Source: Chrysomallon squamiferum
Taxonomy: Eukaryota; Mollusca; Gastropoda; Neomphalida; Peltospiridae
DNA: 12,500 nt
NCBI GenBank assembly: GCA_012295275.1
Contig: CM022669.1
Coordinates: 4,071,777 to 4,084,276, forward strand
Reading direction: 5' to 3'
Shown here piece by piece: positions 1 through 8,974 of this stretch. Position 1 is the first letter of the stretch; each line of letters opens with the position of its first letter. The translations under genes and the position numbers were made by a program. A model generated the notes under the pieces. The model was not told the origin of the DNA. It worked only from the letters and a program-made list of their open reading frames with translations, and did no database searches.

Positions 1-39
1 TATATTCTGTATTACCGTGCAAACTAATATTTGTTTTCA

Positions 40-1070
40 GAAATATACTGCCTTTAACTAGATTATTACGGTAAATGTTTTAGATATCATTTACTAGATT
101 GTTACATGTGACTTCAGTTCACTATGGTAATATTTTAAATATCTGTAACACAGAACGTTACGTTAGCCTTCTGAGTTCAGATGTGTTCTGTGCTGTTTGA
201 TATGTTTTTAATACAGATCACTATAGCTTTAGATGTTCCTTTGTAATATATCTAACATATCTGTGGGAAGGAACGTCACATTTAACTTCACAAAACGGTG
301 TAATACGGTAATGTCAAAACACCGTTGTGACAAGCAGTTACGTTTGCCTTTTGAGACTAGGTTAATATGCTGCTATTTTAAGAAAGCATTGAAATGAAGC
401 GTTGCCTTTGCATTCATAAATACATTTAGAATACGGTATTAAGACATCTTCGAGATGGAATGTTGTCTGTAAATTAGTTTAATATTGTTTATTATCAGTT
501 AGTTTGATACGGAAATTTTGACATATCACTGACATGGAACGTTATATCTGGCTTCGTACAATAGTTTTATACGGTAATATTTAACATTTTGTGAGAAATT
601 ATAACTGGAACGTTACGTTTGACTTCTTACATTAGTCTAATATGCTAAAGCTTAACTTTGAGATGAAACTAGCTGAGTGTAGTAATATGTGAAATATCTT
701 TGAGCTAGAACGTATGAAATCGTTAGTAAAATAATTTAATGGTAATATTTTTCGTCGTCATTAATAAGGAACGTTACATGTGCCTTCTTACACTAGTTGT
801 ATACGGTTAACGTTTACGATATCATTTGAGATAGCTGAAAGGAACGTAAAGTTTGATTTCGTAAACTAAATTAATACGGTAATTTTTTGTCCATCACTGT
901 AATGGCTAACTGAACAGTTACAATACCGTTTAATTCATTACTTTTCCTGTAATGTTAATCAAAGCGTTGGAATAGCTAACTAGAACGTTACGACTGTAAC
1001 ACTAGCTTAACACAGTAATGTCTGAGATGGCTGATAGGAGCGTTACGTGCAGCTACAGTAACGGATTTAT
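40..1070. repeat. Degenerate tandem array, unit about 71 bp
   Basis: About fourteen diverged copies follow one another. Each opens with a GGAACGTTACGTTTG-like block, then a CTTC-ACTAGT-like middle, then TAATACGGTAATGTTTA, and closes near GAGATAGCTGA. The GTTAC-like core recurs near 101, 157, 275, 337, 401, 462, 541, 612, 712, 773, 846, 917, 987 and 1042. Several spacings are 70-73 bp; others are about 55-64 bp, or longer where a core is lost. This fits an old minisatellite broken by indels. All copies point the same way. No reading frame survives and I recognise no known satellite. The array may begin before the window. Confidence is high for the repeat and low for any function. Confidence 0.8.
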
Positions 1071-1340
1071 CTTGTGTTGTTAGAGACGGATCATATCCAC
1101 AGCTTAAATAATTCCTTCGCCGAAGAATCGATCTGCAGTGTGCCTGTGCTGTGCTGCTGTTTACGCGGAGAGCATGGCGTGTTTGCGTGTACACGTCGCT
1201 GGGTTAGGAGTTTCAATCGAAATTCGAAAATCGATCGAAAGTTGATTTTTATACTGTTGGGAATTTGAGAAGTCAGCAATCATTAGTGCATTGCATTTAT
1301 GTTCTCTTCTGACGTAACTGTGTCATTTAATTTTATTGTC
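1071..1340. other. Short unique CpG-containing segment, no gene recognised
   Basis: This stretch follows the 71-bp array and is less AT-rich than what follows it. It contains small palindromes such as TTCGCCGAA and TCGATCGA. Short open frames exist on both strands (about 60-70 codons) but they overlap each other, lack splice context and resemble no family I know. I treat it as non-coding. Confidence 0.4.
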
Positions 1341-1402
1341 TATTTATTAATTAATTAATTAATTTATTTATTTATTTACCTATTTATTTATCTGAATCGC
1401 AA

Positions 1403-1435
<33 letters not shown>
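1341..1435. repeat. Compound microsatellite: ATTA/TTTA then (GT)n
   Basis: ATTA and ATTT tetranucleotides run from about 1341 to 1393. After a short spacer, a pure GT tract runs over 1405-1435, about 15 units. Confidence 0.9.
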
Positions 1436-1436
<1 letters not shown>

Positions 1437-2215
1437 TAAAATTGAGTACTTTCACATTCGTTTTCAAATTTCGCTATACATTCATATTAGACAAATATAA
1501 TTATAAGTTGATGTCATTCATAAGAACATTCACGCATTATACATAGTTACAGATAGGCAGATATGTAAGTGCACGGATAGACAGATGGATATGTATACAG
1601 ATAAAAAGACGAACATAGAGTTTACTGAACAAAGTTAAAAAACAGAATAATCGGAAAAGATAATAACGTAGATGATAATGATGATATGATGATTATTATG
1701 ATGATGATGATGGTGATAATAAAAAATAATGAATTATATCTATAATAAATATTATAGGTTTTATTGCGAACCATGTTTCAGATATTCACTAGTTTGGCGT
1801 ATACTTTTATCATAAGTAATCCACTGTTACCAGATTACATGATTCGTAAACAGACATCTTTCTCACGGACACACCCAGAGTCTCAGGAAAGACGAAGTGT
1901 CATTATAACAAATGTAATTGTTAAAATGAAATGAATTCTCGTATTCAAAGAAACGATAAAGTTTATAAACCATAGGACACCAGATGCACATAAATAGATC
2001 AGCCTTTCGGTGTAATCGTATTTGTCAACAATACAGTAACAATACAGTTTATTCACCGCTGTATTTATAAATCTACTTGTTACATATTGACAAAGGGTGG
2101 ACATGCTAACATTTGTGTATTCATTTGTATGAGATTGTATAGAGTGATATAATGTTAATTCTGATCTTACATGTAGCTCACCAGTGTTGATATTGTAACT
2201 TATCTTCCGCTGAAG
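1436..2215. other. AT-rich non-coding DNA
   Basis: No convincing gene is present. It includes a GATA/CAGATA-like loose stretch (about 1550-1615) and a GAT/ATG trinucleotide-rich patch (about 1671-1722). A 73-codon minus-strand open frame at 1883-2104 has no supporting signal and looks accidental. Confidence 0.5.
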
Positions 2216-2217
2216 AT

Positions 2218-2273
2218 TTCTCTATTTTCTTTTCTTTTTCTTTTTTCTTTTTTTTTTTTCTTTTTGTTGTTGT
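2218..2273. repeat. Pyrimidine-rich low-complexity tract
   Basis: The plus strand is almost entirely T with scattered C, ending in a few TTG triplets. It is low-complexity sequence with no coding potential. Confidence 0.85.
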
Positions 2274-2565
2274 TAGGTGGGTCTTCTTTTTGTTCTGTTA
2301 TTTATTTATATGTATGCATGTACATTACCTTTGCTTAACTCTTAACAGGTACAAGTTTTGAATGGTTAATTTAGAAAATGATCTTATGTACGATATTCAT
2401 TATCATAAGAAGTTGGAAGGTAAAAGTTGACAATTAACCTTATGAAAAAATTATTAAATAGTTTAATAATCAAATTATTATAATATTAGTCTGAAAGAAA
2501 TGAATTTAAAATTATATCCTTTGATCTTAGAAAAAGAGGGGTGTAAAAAGATATTTCTACATACA
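2274..2565. other. AT-rich non-coding DNA
   Basis: The sequence is very AT-rich, with dispersed TTATTA/TAATAA words and a loose inverted character around 2440-2485. No gene, splice site pair or element end is visible. Confidence 0.4.
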
Positions 2566-2595
2566 TTTTTTTTTTTTTTTTAATTTTTAAGAAAG

Positions 2596-2645
<50 letters not shown>
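2566..2645. repeat. Poly(T) followed by (AAT)n microsatellite
   Basis: A homopolymer T run at about 2566-2581 is followed by a pure AAT/ATA tract at 2596-2645, about 16 units. The T run could be the A-tail of an old minus-strand retroposon, but no body is recognisable next to it. Confidence 0.9.
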
Positions 2646-2646
<1 letters not shown>

Positions 2647-2699
2647 GGAAGCAAGTAAATAAAAAAATAAATTAATTAAATAAAATAAAACAAAAATCC

Positions 2700-3490
2700 A
2701 GAAAACGCCACACACAAAGAACATTTGAAGTCGCTAAATACACATGTACATTACAAAAGACCTCAGCGAGTTTTGTCCGAACAACACACGATTCTAACAA
2801 CAAACTTCAATGCCAAAAGCCCGCAGCCTAGATTACTGCTACCCTGTACATTTATCTTCGAGAAACGATCTGTGGTTTATCTTGATTAATTATGTACCAT
2901 GACGGCCATAAATGTCTTGATTGGGCTGTCTCTCGATAACTACCGCATACGACTCCCCGCTCCAAGCATGCAAAGGAGCGAGTATACTATAACACAGTTA
3001 AAAACAGTCTACAATGGAATCGTCTTTCTAAGGCTACTTTTTTTTCTATCTTTCTTTCTTCCTTCGGAGTCACGTGACTATGCTAATGTGACCGCAGGAC
3101 TTGCCGTCTGTGAAAAGTGATCCTAAAAACTTTAACGTGATTGTTGTAATTACCTGTGATTGACAGAAGATGTTTCAGAGCGTTACTCGCTGTCAGTTTT
3201 GATATTTGAGAAGTTTCTGTTGTTACGCCAATGTCGGAGGTACCGAAGCTGTTTATCAGGCTACCGTAAGTGTTCTAATTCGTGTGCATTGTTTTGTAAA
3301 GCAGGCAACTTTAGCGCTCGTCGAGCAGACGAAATACTTTGTGTGGGTTTAACAGAACAGTCGATTCAGTTACTGTTATCAAAGAGTAAGAATAGAATGA
3401 TCTGACGAGGGTTAGTGCGTCCATTTACGACACTTCGGCAATTCTCGTAAGATTCGTGTCGAAATATTACGACAGTTAACGAAACTTATA
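2700..3490. promoter_or_regulatory. CpG-retaining unique block; candidate promoter or untranslated exon
   Basis: Across about 800 bp the repeats stop and CpG dinucleotides become frequent, in contrast to flanking AT-rich DNA. Visible elements include a TATACTATAA-like word (about 2984), a CACGTG E-box (3071-3076) close to an ATGCTAAT octamer-like word, and a strong donor-like GTAAGT whose GT is at 3266-3267. A plus-strand frame with several Cys residues (3160-3405) reads through that donor and resembles nothing I know. One reading is a 5' non-coding exon and promoter for the gene at 7997-10100, which would imply a first intron of about 4.7 kb. This is inference; no matching acceptor is proven. 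Confidence 0.25.
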
Positions 3491-3542
3491 AACATGTTAC
3501 TTGCCTTTTTTGCTTTTTATCTGTCTAGCATATATATGTGAA

Positions 3543-3684
<142 letters not shown>

Positions 3685-3962
3685 TTCTAACGTTTTGAAA
3701 AATGCTGGATTTATACACTCATCCGCATGAATTATGCATGAATACGACTTATTTGAGTATACTGGTTAATGATTTACTGTCACTGTCAGATAACTTTTAT
3801 TATATTATCTTTATTACGACAGTTTTAACTCTAATTTCAGACAGTCTTATTGACAAAATCAACTCTAATTAAGTTATATCCTAAACAACTGTTTCATTTT
3901 CATTGATTTCTTTCACATAGCTTAACTTATTTCTAACATGCACATTTGTACGTACAAACAAG
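3685..3962. other. AT-rich non-coding DNA
   Basis: Unique AT-rich sequence. I see no gene, RNA or element ends in it. Confidence 0.4.
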
Positions 3963-4050
3963 TAACCAACCAACCAAACAAACAAACAAATATATATATA
4001 TATATATATATAAATATACCTACTATCTACATACATACATAAATACATAC
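3963..4050. repeat. Compound microsatellite AACC/AAAC, (TA)n, TACA
   Basis: AACC and AAAC tetranucleotides (3963-3990) lead into a TA tract (about 3991-4012) and then loose TACA/TAAATACA units to about 4050. Confidence 0.85.
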
Positions 4051-4132
4051 CGATAAATTAAAATAAAAAGATAATGTATATTATTTACAGCCGCATTAAT
4101 AATACTTCACACATTCATACACACAGACACAT

Positions 4133-4199
<67 letters not shown>
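4133..4199. repeat. (CA)n microsatellite
   Basis: A pure CA tract of more than 30 units, preceded by imperfect ACAC/ATGCACAC sequence from about 4108. Confidence 0.95.
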
Positions 4200-4202
<3 letters not shown>

Positions 4203-4545
4203 CTAATCACATAAAGCACATAAATACAAATACACACAACAAGCACATATTAAATGTATGAGCTGACCCTTTCACTTATAGTCGTGTGTTTGTTTTCTTC
4301 TGGTTTTAAAAACAGTTTTTCAGTATAAAGCGAAGTTAAAGTTTAAAACAGATATAACAGTACTTACCTTGAAGAACAATCACAGTTTTTAGATTCTTGA
4401 AAATATTTGTCTAGTGTTTTAATATATCCGAGCCACCGTGGAACTCCGTTAACGTAAACAATCCCTTACTGTTTTACGTCAAACAATTATGACGTCACGT
4501 ATGCAAAACGCCTAGAGGAATGTAAATTAAAATTGAAATTCAAAA
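4200..4545. other. Unique AT-rich sequence before the transposon
   Basis: No gene is recognisable. A few CpG-containing words occur at 4440-4510, including TGACGTCA-like sequence (about 4490, a CRE-type palindrome). This could be coincidental. Confidence 0.3.
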
Positions 4546-4547
4546 TA

Positions 4548-5292
4548 CAGTGGTACCTTGACTTACGAGTTTAATTCGTTCCATGACCGAGCTTGTAATT
4601 CAGATTTGCTCGTTCATCAAATCAATTTTCTCAAATGAAATTAACTGAAATACTATTAATCCGTTCCAGTCCTCCAAACCACCCCAATTTTTTATGACGT
4701 GTTTTTAAAAAAGAAAAATGTTGTAAAAAAAATAAAATGAAAGAGAATATAAAGAAATAAATTGGTTTTGTAAAGTGTACAGGGTTGGGGTTTCTCCATC
4801 TTTTCATGGACAGAGGTTCCCAGCTTGGAAATTATTTTAACGCCTTTGGCTGCAGTTATAGCCTTTATCGACTCCTTCTGTTTCAGTATGGTATATGTCG
4901 TAAAAGTACTATGCTCGTACTGCCTAGCCATGTTGACTACACGCACACCTCGCTCATGTTTTTCTATAATTCCACGCTTTAATTCAAAGGACATCATCCG
5001 CTTCTTCTTCTCAGCACTGTTCTTTGCACTCACTTTCTTAGGATGAATGGAAATTTGACAAAATACTGCAGAAAACGTGAGAACAACACAACTGATATTC
5101 TACCGCGGCGAGGTAACAACGTCAAGCAAACGAGTGAAACGCGGGATGCTGGACGAATTTTGTGTTGTTCGTTGCGCCAAATAGCTCGTATCTCGGATTT
5201 TGGTTCGCACCTCAAAGCAAAAAACGACCGGGCGGCTGCTCGTAAGTGGGAAAACTCGTAAGCTGAAGCACTCGTAACTCGAGCTACCACTC
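4548..5292 (-). mobile_element. Internally deleted Tigger-like (pogo/Tc1-mariner) DNA transposon
   Basis: The element is 745 bp. The left end reads CAGTGGTACCTTGAC, and the right end read on the other strand starts GAGTGGTAGCTCGAG. The two ends match at 19 of the first 23 positions and share TTACGAGT. A TA dinucleotide lies directly outside each end (4546-4547 and 5293-5294), the target duplication expected for this superfamily. CTCGTAA words repeat inside the right end at exactly 16-bp spacing (5239, 5255, 5271), with related words inside the left end (4563, 4591). The coding strand is minus. Only the DNA-binding start of the transposase remains, so the copy should be non-autonomous. The changed outer base at the right end also suggests age. 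Confidence 0.85.
4692..5033 (-). pseudogene. Truncated Tigger-like transposase, N-terminal HTH only
   Basis: The open frame has 113 codons. Residues 1-81 look like the start of a pogo/Tigger transposase: a Lys-rich leader (residues 5-12), then a psq/CENP-B-type helix-turn-helix (about residues 17-57) with ELKRGIIEKHERGV, the ARQYEHST recognition-helix region and ILKQKESI, then AAKGVKIISK. In the family this domain binds the terminal repeats. After residue 81 (about 4790) the similarity stops and the frame runs through AT-rich, Phe-rich sequence to a stop, as expected if a deletion joined codon 81 to the element's 3' untranslated end. The second DNA-binding half and the whole DDE catalytic domain are missing. 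A full-length member has several hundred residues. I infer loss of transposition activity. A short DNA-binding peptide could in principle be made, but nothing shows this. Confidence 0.8.
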
Positions 5293-5299
5293 TATTTAA

Positions 5300-5372
5300 A
5301 ACATACAAACATACACACATACTTACATACATACTTACATACATACTTACATATATGCATGCATGCTTGCAT
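5300..5372. repeat. ACAT-type repeat with a 12-bp higher-order period
   Basis: ACATACAA/ACAT units start eight bases outside the transposon's right end. Three copies of the 12-mer ACTTACATACAT follow (5321, 5333, 5345, the last ending ATAT), then GCAT units to about 5372. Confidence 0.8.
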
Positions 5373-5785
5373 AACATGAAAAACAGTGATGTGTAGTTAT
5401 ATGTCATTAATGTTCCCTCTGTTGTCTGCAATTTAGCTACGACATCAACTTCTTCAGAAGGTGCTGTTTTAGACTATGTTCTTTAGGTAACAAAACGCTG
5501 ACCTGCACTTTGTTGTTTATTTAGTCACCCGTACTCCAGCCACATAAGACTTTAATTTTTGAATGTCCATTTATGTCAAACAAAAGGGAAAAAAATCTTG
5601 TTCTAAGTGGAAAAACATGTTTAACTTTGTTTTCCTCCTGAAACCACAGTTACGTACAGACAGTACTGCCATTATGTTAATACTTCTTTCAGGAACGGTG
5701 TCATGGATCTTTAGCAACATATCGTATATTTCACCATGAATTCGAAACATTGATTTTTTTAACGTCATAAATAATTTCAGTTTAT
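5373..5785. other. Unique segment with an unexplained minus-strand frame
   Basis: About 410 bp of non-repetitive sequence. On the minus strand a frame stays open from the trinucleotide tract to a stop at 5571. Its last 65 or so residues (about 5770-5571) have ordinary protein-like composition, including MFRIHGEIYDML and ERSINIMAVLSVRN. I do not recognise it and see no clear splice signals. It may be a decayed transposon or exon fragment, or chance. Confidence 0.25.
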
Positions 5786-5899
5786 TATTACTGCATTTAT
5801 TATTATTATTATTATTGTTTGTTGTTGTTGTTGTTGTTGTAGTAGTTATTGCTGCTGCTGTTGTTGTTATCGTTGTAGTTACTGTTATTGTCATTATTA

Positions 5900-5932
<33 letters not shown>

Positions 5933-6041
5933 TGTTGTTGTTGTTGTTGTTGTTATTGTTTTTGTTCCAGTTGCGATAATAGTAGTAGCAGCAGTAGTAG
6001 CTGTAATAGTAAAAGAAATGTAGTAGTAGCAGTAGCAGCAA
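5786..6041. repeat. Mosaic trinucleotide repeat tract (TTA, TTG, CTG, TAG, CAG)
   Basis: About 255 bp is built almost wholly from triplets in consecutive blocks: TTA, then TTG, TAG, CTG, TTG again, TTA, TTG, then TAG/CAG mixtures to about 6041. The triplet register shifts between blocks, so long frames reading homopolymer residues are artefacts. Confidence 0.9.
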
Positions 6042-6127
6042 CAAGTGTACCCAGTAGTTTCTTCGCGTTCTAGTATATGTCAAAAGATAAGTGTATCAAC
6101 AACTCTGGTACGTGGATTCCTGCATTG

Positions 6128-6174
6128 AACTAACTAACTAACTAACTAACTAACTAAATAAATAATTAAATAAA
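6128..6174. repeat. (AACT)n then (AAAT)n
   Basis: About seven ACTA units run into AAAT/AATTA units. Confidence 0.9.
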
Positions 6175-6344
6175 AGAGTCTTTGTTTCTAATTGTTAAAA
6201 CATTCCACGTAACGACGTCAACTAGTTTTCACGTTTATATTATCAAAACAAAACCATTTGTTAACTTAAAACAGAAATTTGCAAGATGTGTCATTAAAAT
6301 TAATGAGGATGAAGAAAAATCAAATATACATACACACGCACACA

Positions 6345-6459
6345 CGGTATACCTACATACATACAAACAAAGATACATTATTACATAAGCATACATACAT
6401 ACATACATACATACATACATACATACATACATACATACAAACATACATACATACATACA

Positions 6460-6493
<34 letters not shown>

Positions 6494-6520
6494 CATATAC
6501 ACTGTGTGTGTGCGTGTACA
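6345..6520. repeat. (ACAT)n microsatellite with flanking TA/GT
   Basis: Imperfect ACAT units begin near 6345. A nearly pure ACAT tract spans about 6390-6488 (about 25 units, with one AAAC interruption near 6438), then short TA and GT runs to about 6520. Frames on both strands that read Tyr/Ile/His or Met/Tyr/Val/Cys repeats come from this tract. Confidence 0.95.
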
Positions 6521-6960
6521 TATAAATATCTGTATCGCTGTCACTGTTTGTTTTGGTGCTCTCTGTGTGTATTAATGACGATGCAGAAGCTGTAAACAAT
6601 ACCCTGACTCAGTGATTGATTTTTACTGCAAATCCTCTCGAGTGCGTCCCGCTAACTTAAACTACTGCTTCTTGTACTTGATACGGGTGTCAGTTTTAAA
6701 CCCGCGCATCTATTATTAAATTAATCGGCGCTAGGAATTAATGAAGAACCGTTGGGCACAAACACAAGTGCACGCCATGGAGGTCGTATCGATTTTGCAG
6801 TTCCTTTGCTATCAGCCTGAACTGAAACACGAAAAATGACATATCCGTCAGACAGTCGATCACGATTTTATCAGTGCATGCAGGCACGCGCGCTTCATAA
6901 ATCAACACACACATGCACAATATAAACTGTTACGCCCATACATAGAAAAACGTAAGAATA
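6521..6960. other. Unique, moderately CpG-containing segment
   Basis: About 440 bp free of repeats. A TGACTCAG word (AP-1/MARE-like) lies near 6605, and several CpG-containing words occur over 6640-6740 and 6780-6900. A 60-codon minus-strand frame (6738-6920) resembles nothing known to me. A cis-regulatory element is possible, but only composition supports it. Confidence 0.3.
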
Positions 6961-7179
6961 TATCCAAACGTAATAATGTATTATATTTATAAATATATAA
7001 AACATACGAATGTAGCAGAGGCTAACAATCATCAATACTTTATTAAGTTTTTAATATTTAAAAATTAAGTATTATATTCTTTACCATCAGTTCTGTAAGT
7101 CTATAATAATATAAGTAACAGAATAATTTTCATCTGAACCTTAAAACGAACCAATATAATAATACTAATAAAGTTAATA
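6961..7179. other. AT-rich non-coding DNA
   Basis: Very AT-rich unique sequence with no detectable gene or structure. Confidence 0.4.
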
Positions 7180-7180
7180 A

Positions 7181-7243
<63 letters not shown>

Positions 7244-7245
7244 AT
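7180..7245. repeat. (AAAT)n microsatellite
   Basis: A pure TAAA tract of about 16 units. Confidence 0.95.
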
Positions 7246-7345
7246 GATAATTATAATGATAACATTACTTCTAATAATAATAATGATGGTGATAATGAAA
7301 ATAATATTAAGTACTAACCATGATGATGATGATGATGATAATAAT
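7246..7345. repeat. AAT/GAT trinucleotide-rich patch
   Basis: Loose AAT and GAT triplets, ending in a short pure GAT run at about 7321-7340. Confidence 0.75.
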
Positions 7346-7996
7346 ATTCTTTTTTCAAGAAATATTTTTTCAAGATAATTTAAACAACTAGCGCGTATAT
7401 TTGTTGACTTAGTTTTAATGGTGAACGCCTACATACTGGAGTCAAGCCCTGTGACTTTTGAAGTTCCATTGCAGTTAAATAATTAATTCTAAATGTGCAT
7501 GCACTGTGCTTTACGTGTGTACTTCAGGTCAAAGTGCTGCACGTTGATAGTCAAGTCAGACACTGAAACCCGAGCAGCTCTATTTCTAGACAAATGACAT
7601 AACCCGAGACAAGTAAGAAAGGACAGTGTTGATGATGATAATTAATATGACGATATTGATGCAAAGAATATGATAATGATGATGATGATTAATATGGTGA
7701 TGTTGATGATGAAACTATAATGATTGCTTGCTCGACGTTAGAATTATGCTACAGTGATGTTGGTACAAATTTCATTGCATCATGATCATGATAATTACCA
7801 TGAAAATGAAAGTGATGAGACTTATTACGATAATGTAGTGGTGATATTGATGACAGTAATGACAATAATGACAATAAATTGATGATGATGATGATGATGA
7901 TAAGGATATTTTACCTCTAACAATCAACAGAAGATGTTAACCATGATTATTTTACTACAAATAATAATATTATTAAAAGTATTTCATTGTTTCCAG
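7346..7996. other. Sequence immediately upstream of the gene's acceptor
   Basis: Unique DNA (about 7375-7620) gives way to ATG/GAT-rich low complexity (about 7631-7720 and 7880-7902). An AGGTCAAAGTGCT word at 7526-7538 contains a nuclear-receptor half-site and partly resembles a DR1 site. The 3' end holds a short pyrimidine stretch and AG (7995-7996), so at least the last part probably belongs to an intron in the 5' untranslated region. If that acceptor is not used, this would instead be the promoter. Confidence 0.35.
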
Positions 7997-8098
7997 GGGT
8001 TCCAGTCCCAACTCTAAAATTCGACAGGCAATTCTACAGTTACTTCGTCAAACGTCCCTGTCGTTACAAGCAGCCCCGTTCTGCGACGACCTGTCAGT
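7997..8098 (+). other. 5' untranslated part of the first coding exon
   Basis: The segment follows a TTGTTTCCAG acceptor-like end. In the frame of the downstream ATG there is a stop at 8015-8017, so the coding frame cannot extend upstream of this exon and translation should start inside it. The other two frames close at about 8122 and 8205, before the donor. A second AG at 8004-8005 could be used instead without changing the protein. The upstream partner exon is not identified. Confidence 0.55.
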
Positions 8099-8258
8099 AT
8101 GGACACGGGTGGGCCAGGAAATATGAGCATCTACAGCCCCAACAGCAACCAGCCAAAACGACTGACGTGTTGGACTGGGAGACAACTCCTGAAACCCGCC
8201 GTTAAAGATTTCAGTGACCAACAGTTTCCAACGAAAAGAAGTTTATCATCTTCATCAG
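8099..8258 (+). CDS. Unrecognised 251-residue basic protein, coding exon 1 (residues 1-53)
   Basis: The start ATG has A at -3 and G at +4, a good animal context, and is the first ATG after an in-frame stop. A second in-frame ATG is codon 9. The exon encodes 53 residues plus one base of the next codon and ends at CAG|GTATGT. The N-terminus is Gly/Ser/Asn/Pro-rich with no signal peptide or membrane segment. It includes PKRLTCWTGRQLLKP (residues 19-33), a basic TKRSLSSSS stretch (45-53), and runs into Glu residues at the splice, giving a Ser-acidic cluster of the type casein kinase 2 modifies. No known domain is recognised. Confidence in the exon is good because the frame continues in phase through two more exons. 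Function is unknown; a nuclear or cytoskeletal role is a guess from the basic, low-complexity composition. Confidence 0.7.
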
Positions 8259-8333
8259 GTATGTTTTTATAAATTTATTTAATATTTAAACTTTAAACTG
8301 ACGTACAAAATATTTTAATGATCAAGTAATTTT

Positions 8334-8402
<69 letters not shown>

Positions 8403-8522
8403 GTATATATATATACAGATAGATAGATAGATATAGATATATATATATATATATATACACACAGACAGACAGACAGATAGACAGACAGATAGATATACAG
8501 ACAGACAGACAGACAGACAGAC

Positions 8523-8565
<43 letters not shown>

Positions 8566-8658
8566 GATAGATAGATAGATAAATAGATAGAAATATAGAT
8601 AGATATTAAAGTAAAATATAGTTTAATTTATGATAGTTATCACATCATTCATTTTCAG
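8259..8658 (+). other. Coding intron 1 (400 bp), mostly microsatellite
   Basis: It opens GTATGT and closes with a pyrimidine-rich TTTTCAG. More than half of it is a CT, TA, GATA and GACA compound repeat. It interrupts a codon after the first base (phase 1). Confidence 0.75.
8337..8606. repeat. Compound microsatellite (CT)n(TA)n(GATA/GACA)n
   Basis: A CT tract (8337-8402, over 30 units, one TTT interruption) is followed by TA and GATA units, a TA tract (about 8435-8457), then GACA and GATA blocks alternating to about 8606. It lies wholly in coding intron 1 and has the same CT-then-TA order as the tract at 3547. Confidence 0.95.
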
Positions 8659-8974
8659 AAGAAGAATCAAACCACACGTCACAGTCGTTGCTTGGCGACA
8701 GAAAACAGATTCTAACTTGCAGACCAATAGAAACGTATCGCCAGCCCACCCACCGCGGTTTGTGGGTCGCGTCGGGCGTGGCGGATAACGCCGAGGAGAT
8801 CCACCGGCGTCACGTGCAGAGGAGCGCGAGGCTGCGCACTCGGTTAGGCTACTCACGCTCGCTGAGCGCGAACCAGCTGTTCGCGGCTCGAACCCCGTGC
8901 ACGGACACTGAAATACCCTTCGCTTTACAAGTGTCTCGTCCTGGTGAAAGTCTCAACTCCAAAATGGAATTTCA
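8659..8974 (+). CDS. Unrecognised 251-residue basic protein, coding exon 2 (residues 54-159)
   Basis: The exon starts after TTTTCAG and ends at CA|GTAAGT. Only one of its three frames is open throughout, and it is the one that continues exon 1. The exon is clearly richer in G, C and CpG than the DNA around it, as expected for coding sequence here. It continues the acidic EEES stretch (54-57), then encodes CRPIETYRQPTHRGLWVASG (residues 74-93), a likely helical DNAEEIHRRHVQRSARLRTR segment (96-115) that is strongly basic on its second half, and an SRSLSANQLFAARTP region (119-133). There is no transmembrane segment, no Cys/His zinc pattern and no catalytic signature that I can identify. The GLWVASG patch is the most hydrophobic, and so the most likely conserved contact site; that is inference. 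Confidence 0.75.

Noticed and set aside
988-1279. Overlapping 60-70 codon frames on both strands near the end of the 71-bp array
   Set aside because: They overlap repeat units and each other, with no start context, splice sites or recognisable composition.
2566-2582. Poly(T) run as the tail of a minus-strand SINE or LINE
   Set aside because: No adjacent retroposon body, internal promoter or target duplication is visible.
5030-5431. 133-codon minus-strand frame overlapping the transposon's right end
   Set aside because: It reads through the terminal repeat and the ACAT tract, overlaps the transposase start, and has no family resemblance.
6235-6599. Several overlapping open frames on both strands reading Tyr/Ile/His or Met/Tyr/Val/Cys repeats
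   Set aside because: They are translations of the ACAT microsatellite, which has no stops in several frames.
7987-8205. 72-codon plus-strand frame at the gene's 5' side
   Set aside because: It closes before the donor at 8259 and does not continue in exon 2. The frame from ATG 8099 does.
8623-8856. Minus-strand frame opposite exon 2
   Set aside because: It is an antisense shadow of a GC-richer coding exon and crosses the acceptor site.
8881-8899. Reverse-strand GGTTCGAGC resembling a tRNA B box
   Set aside because: No A box or cloverleaf can be built around it, and it lies inside coding exon 2.
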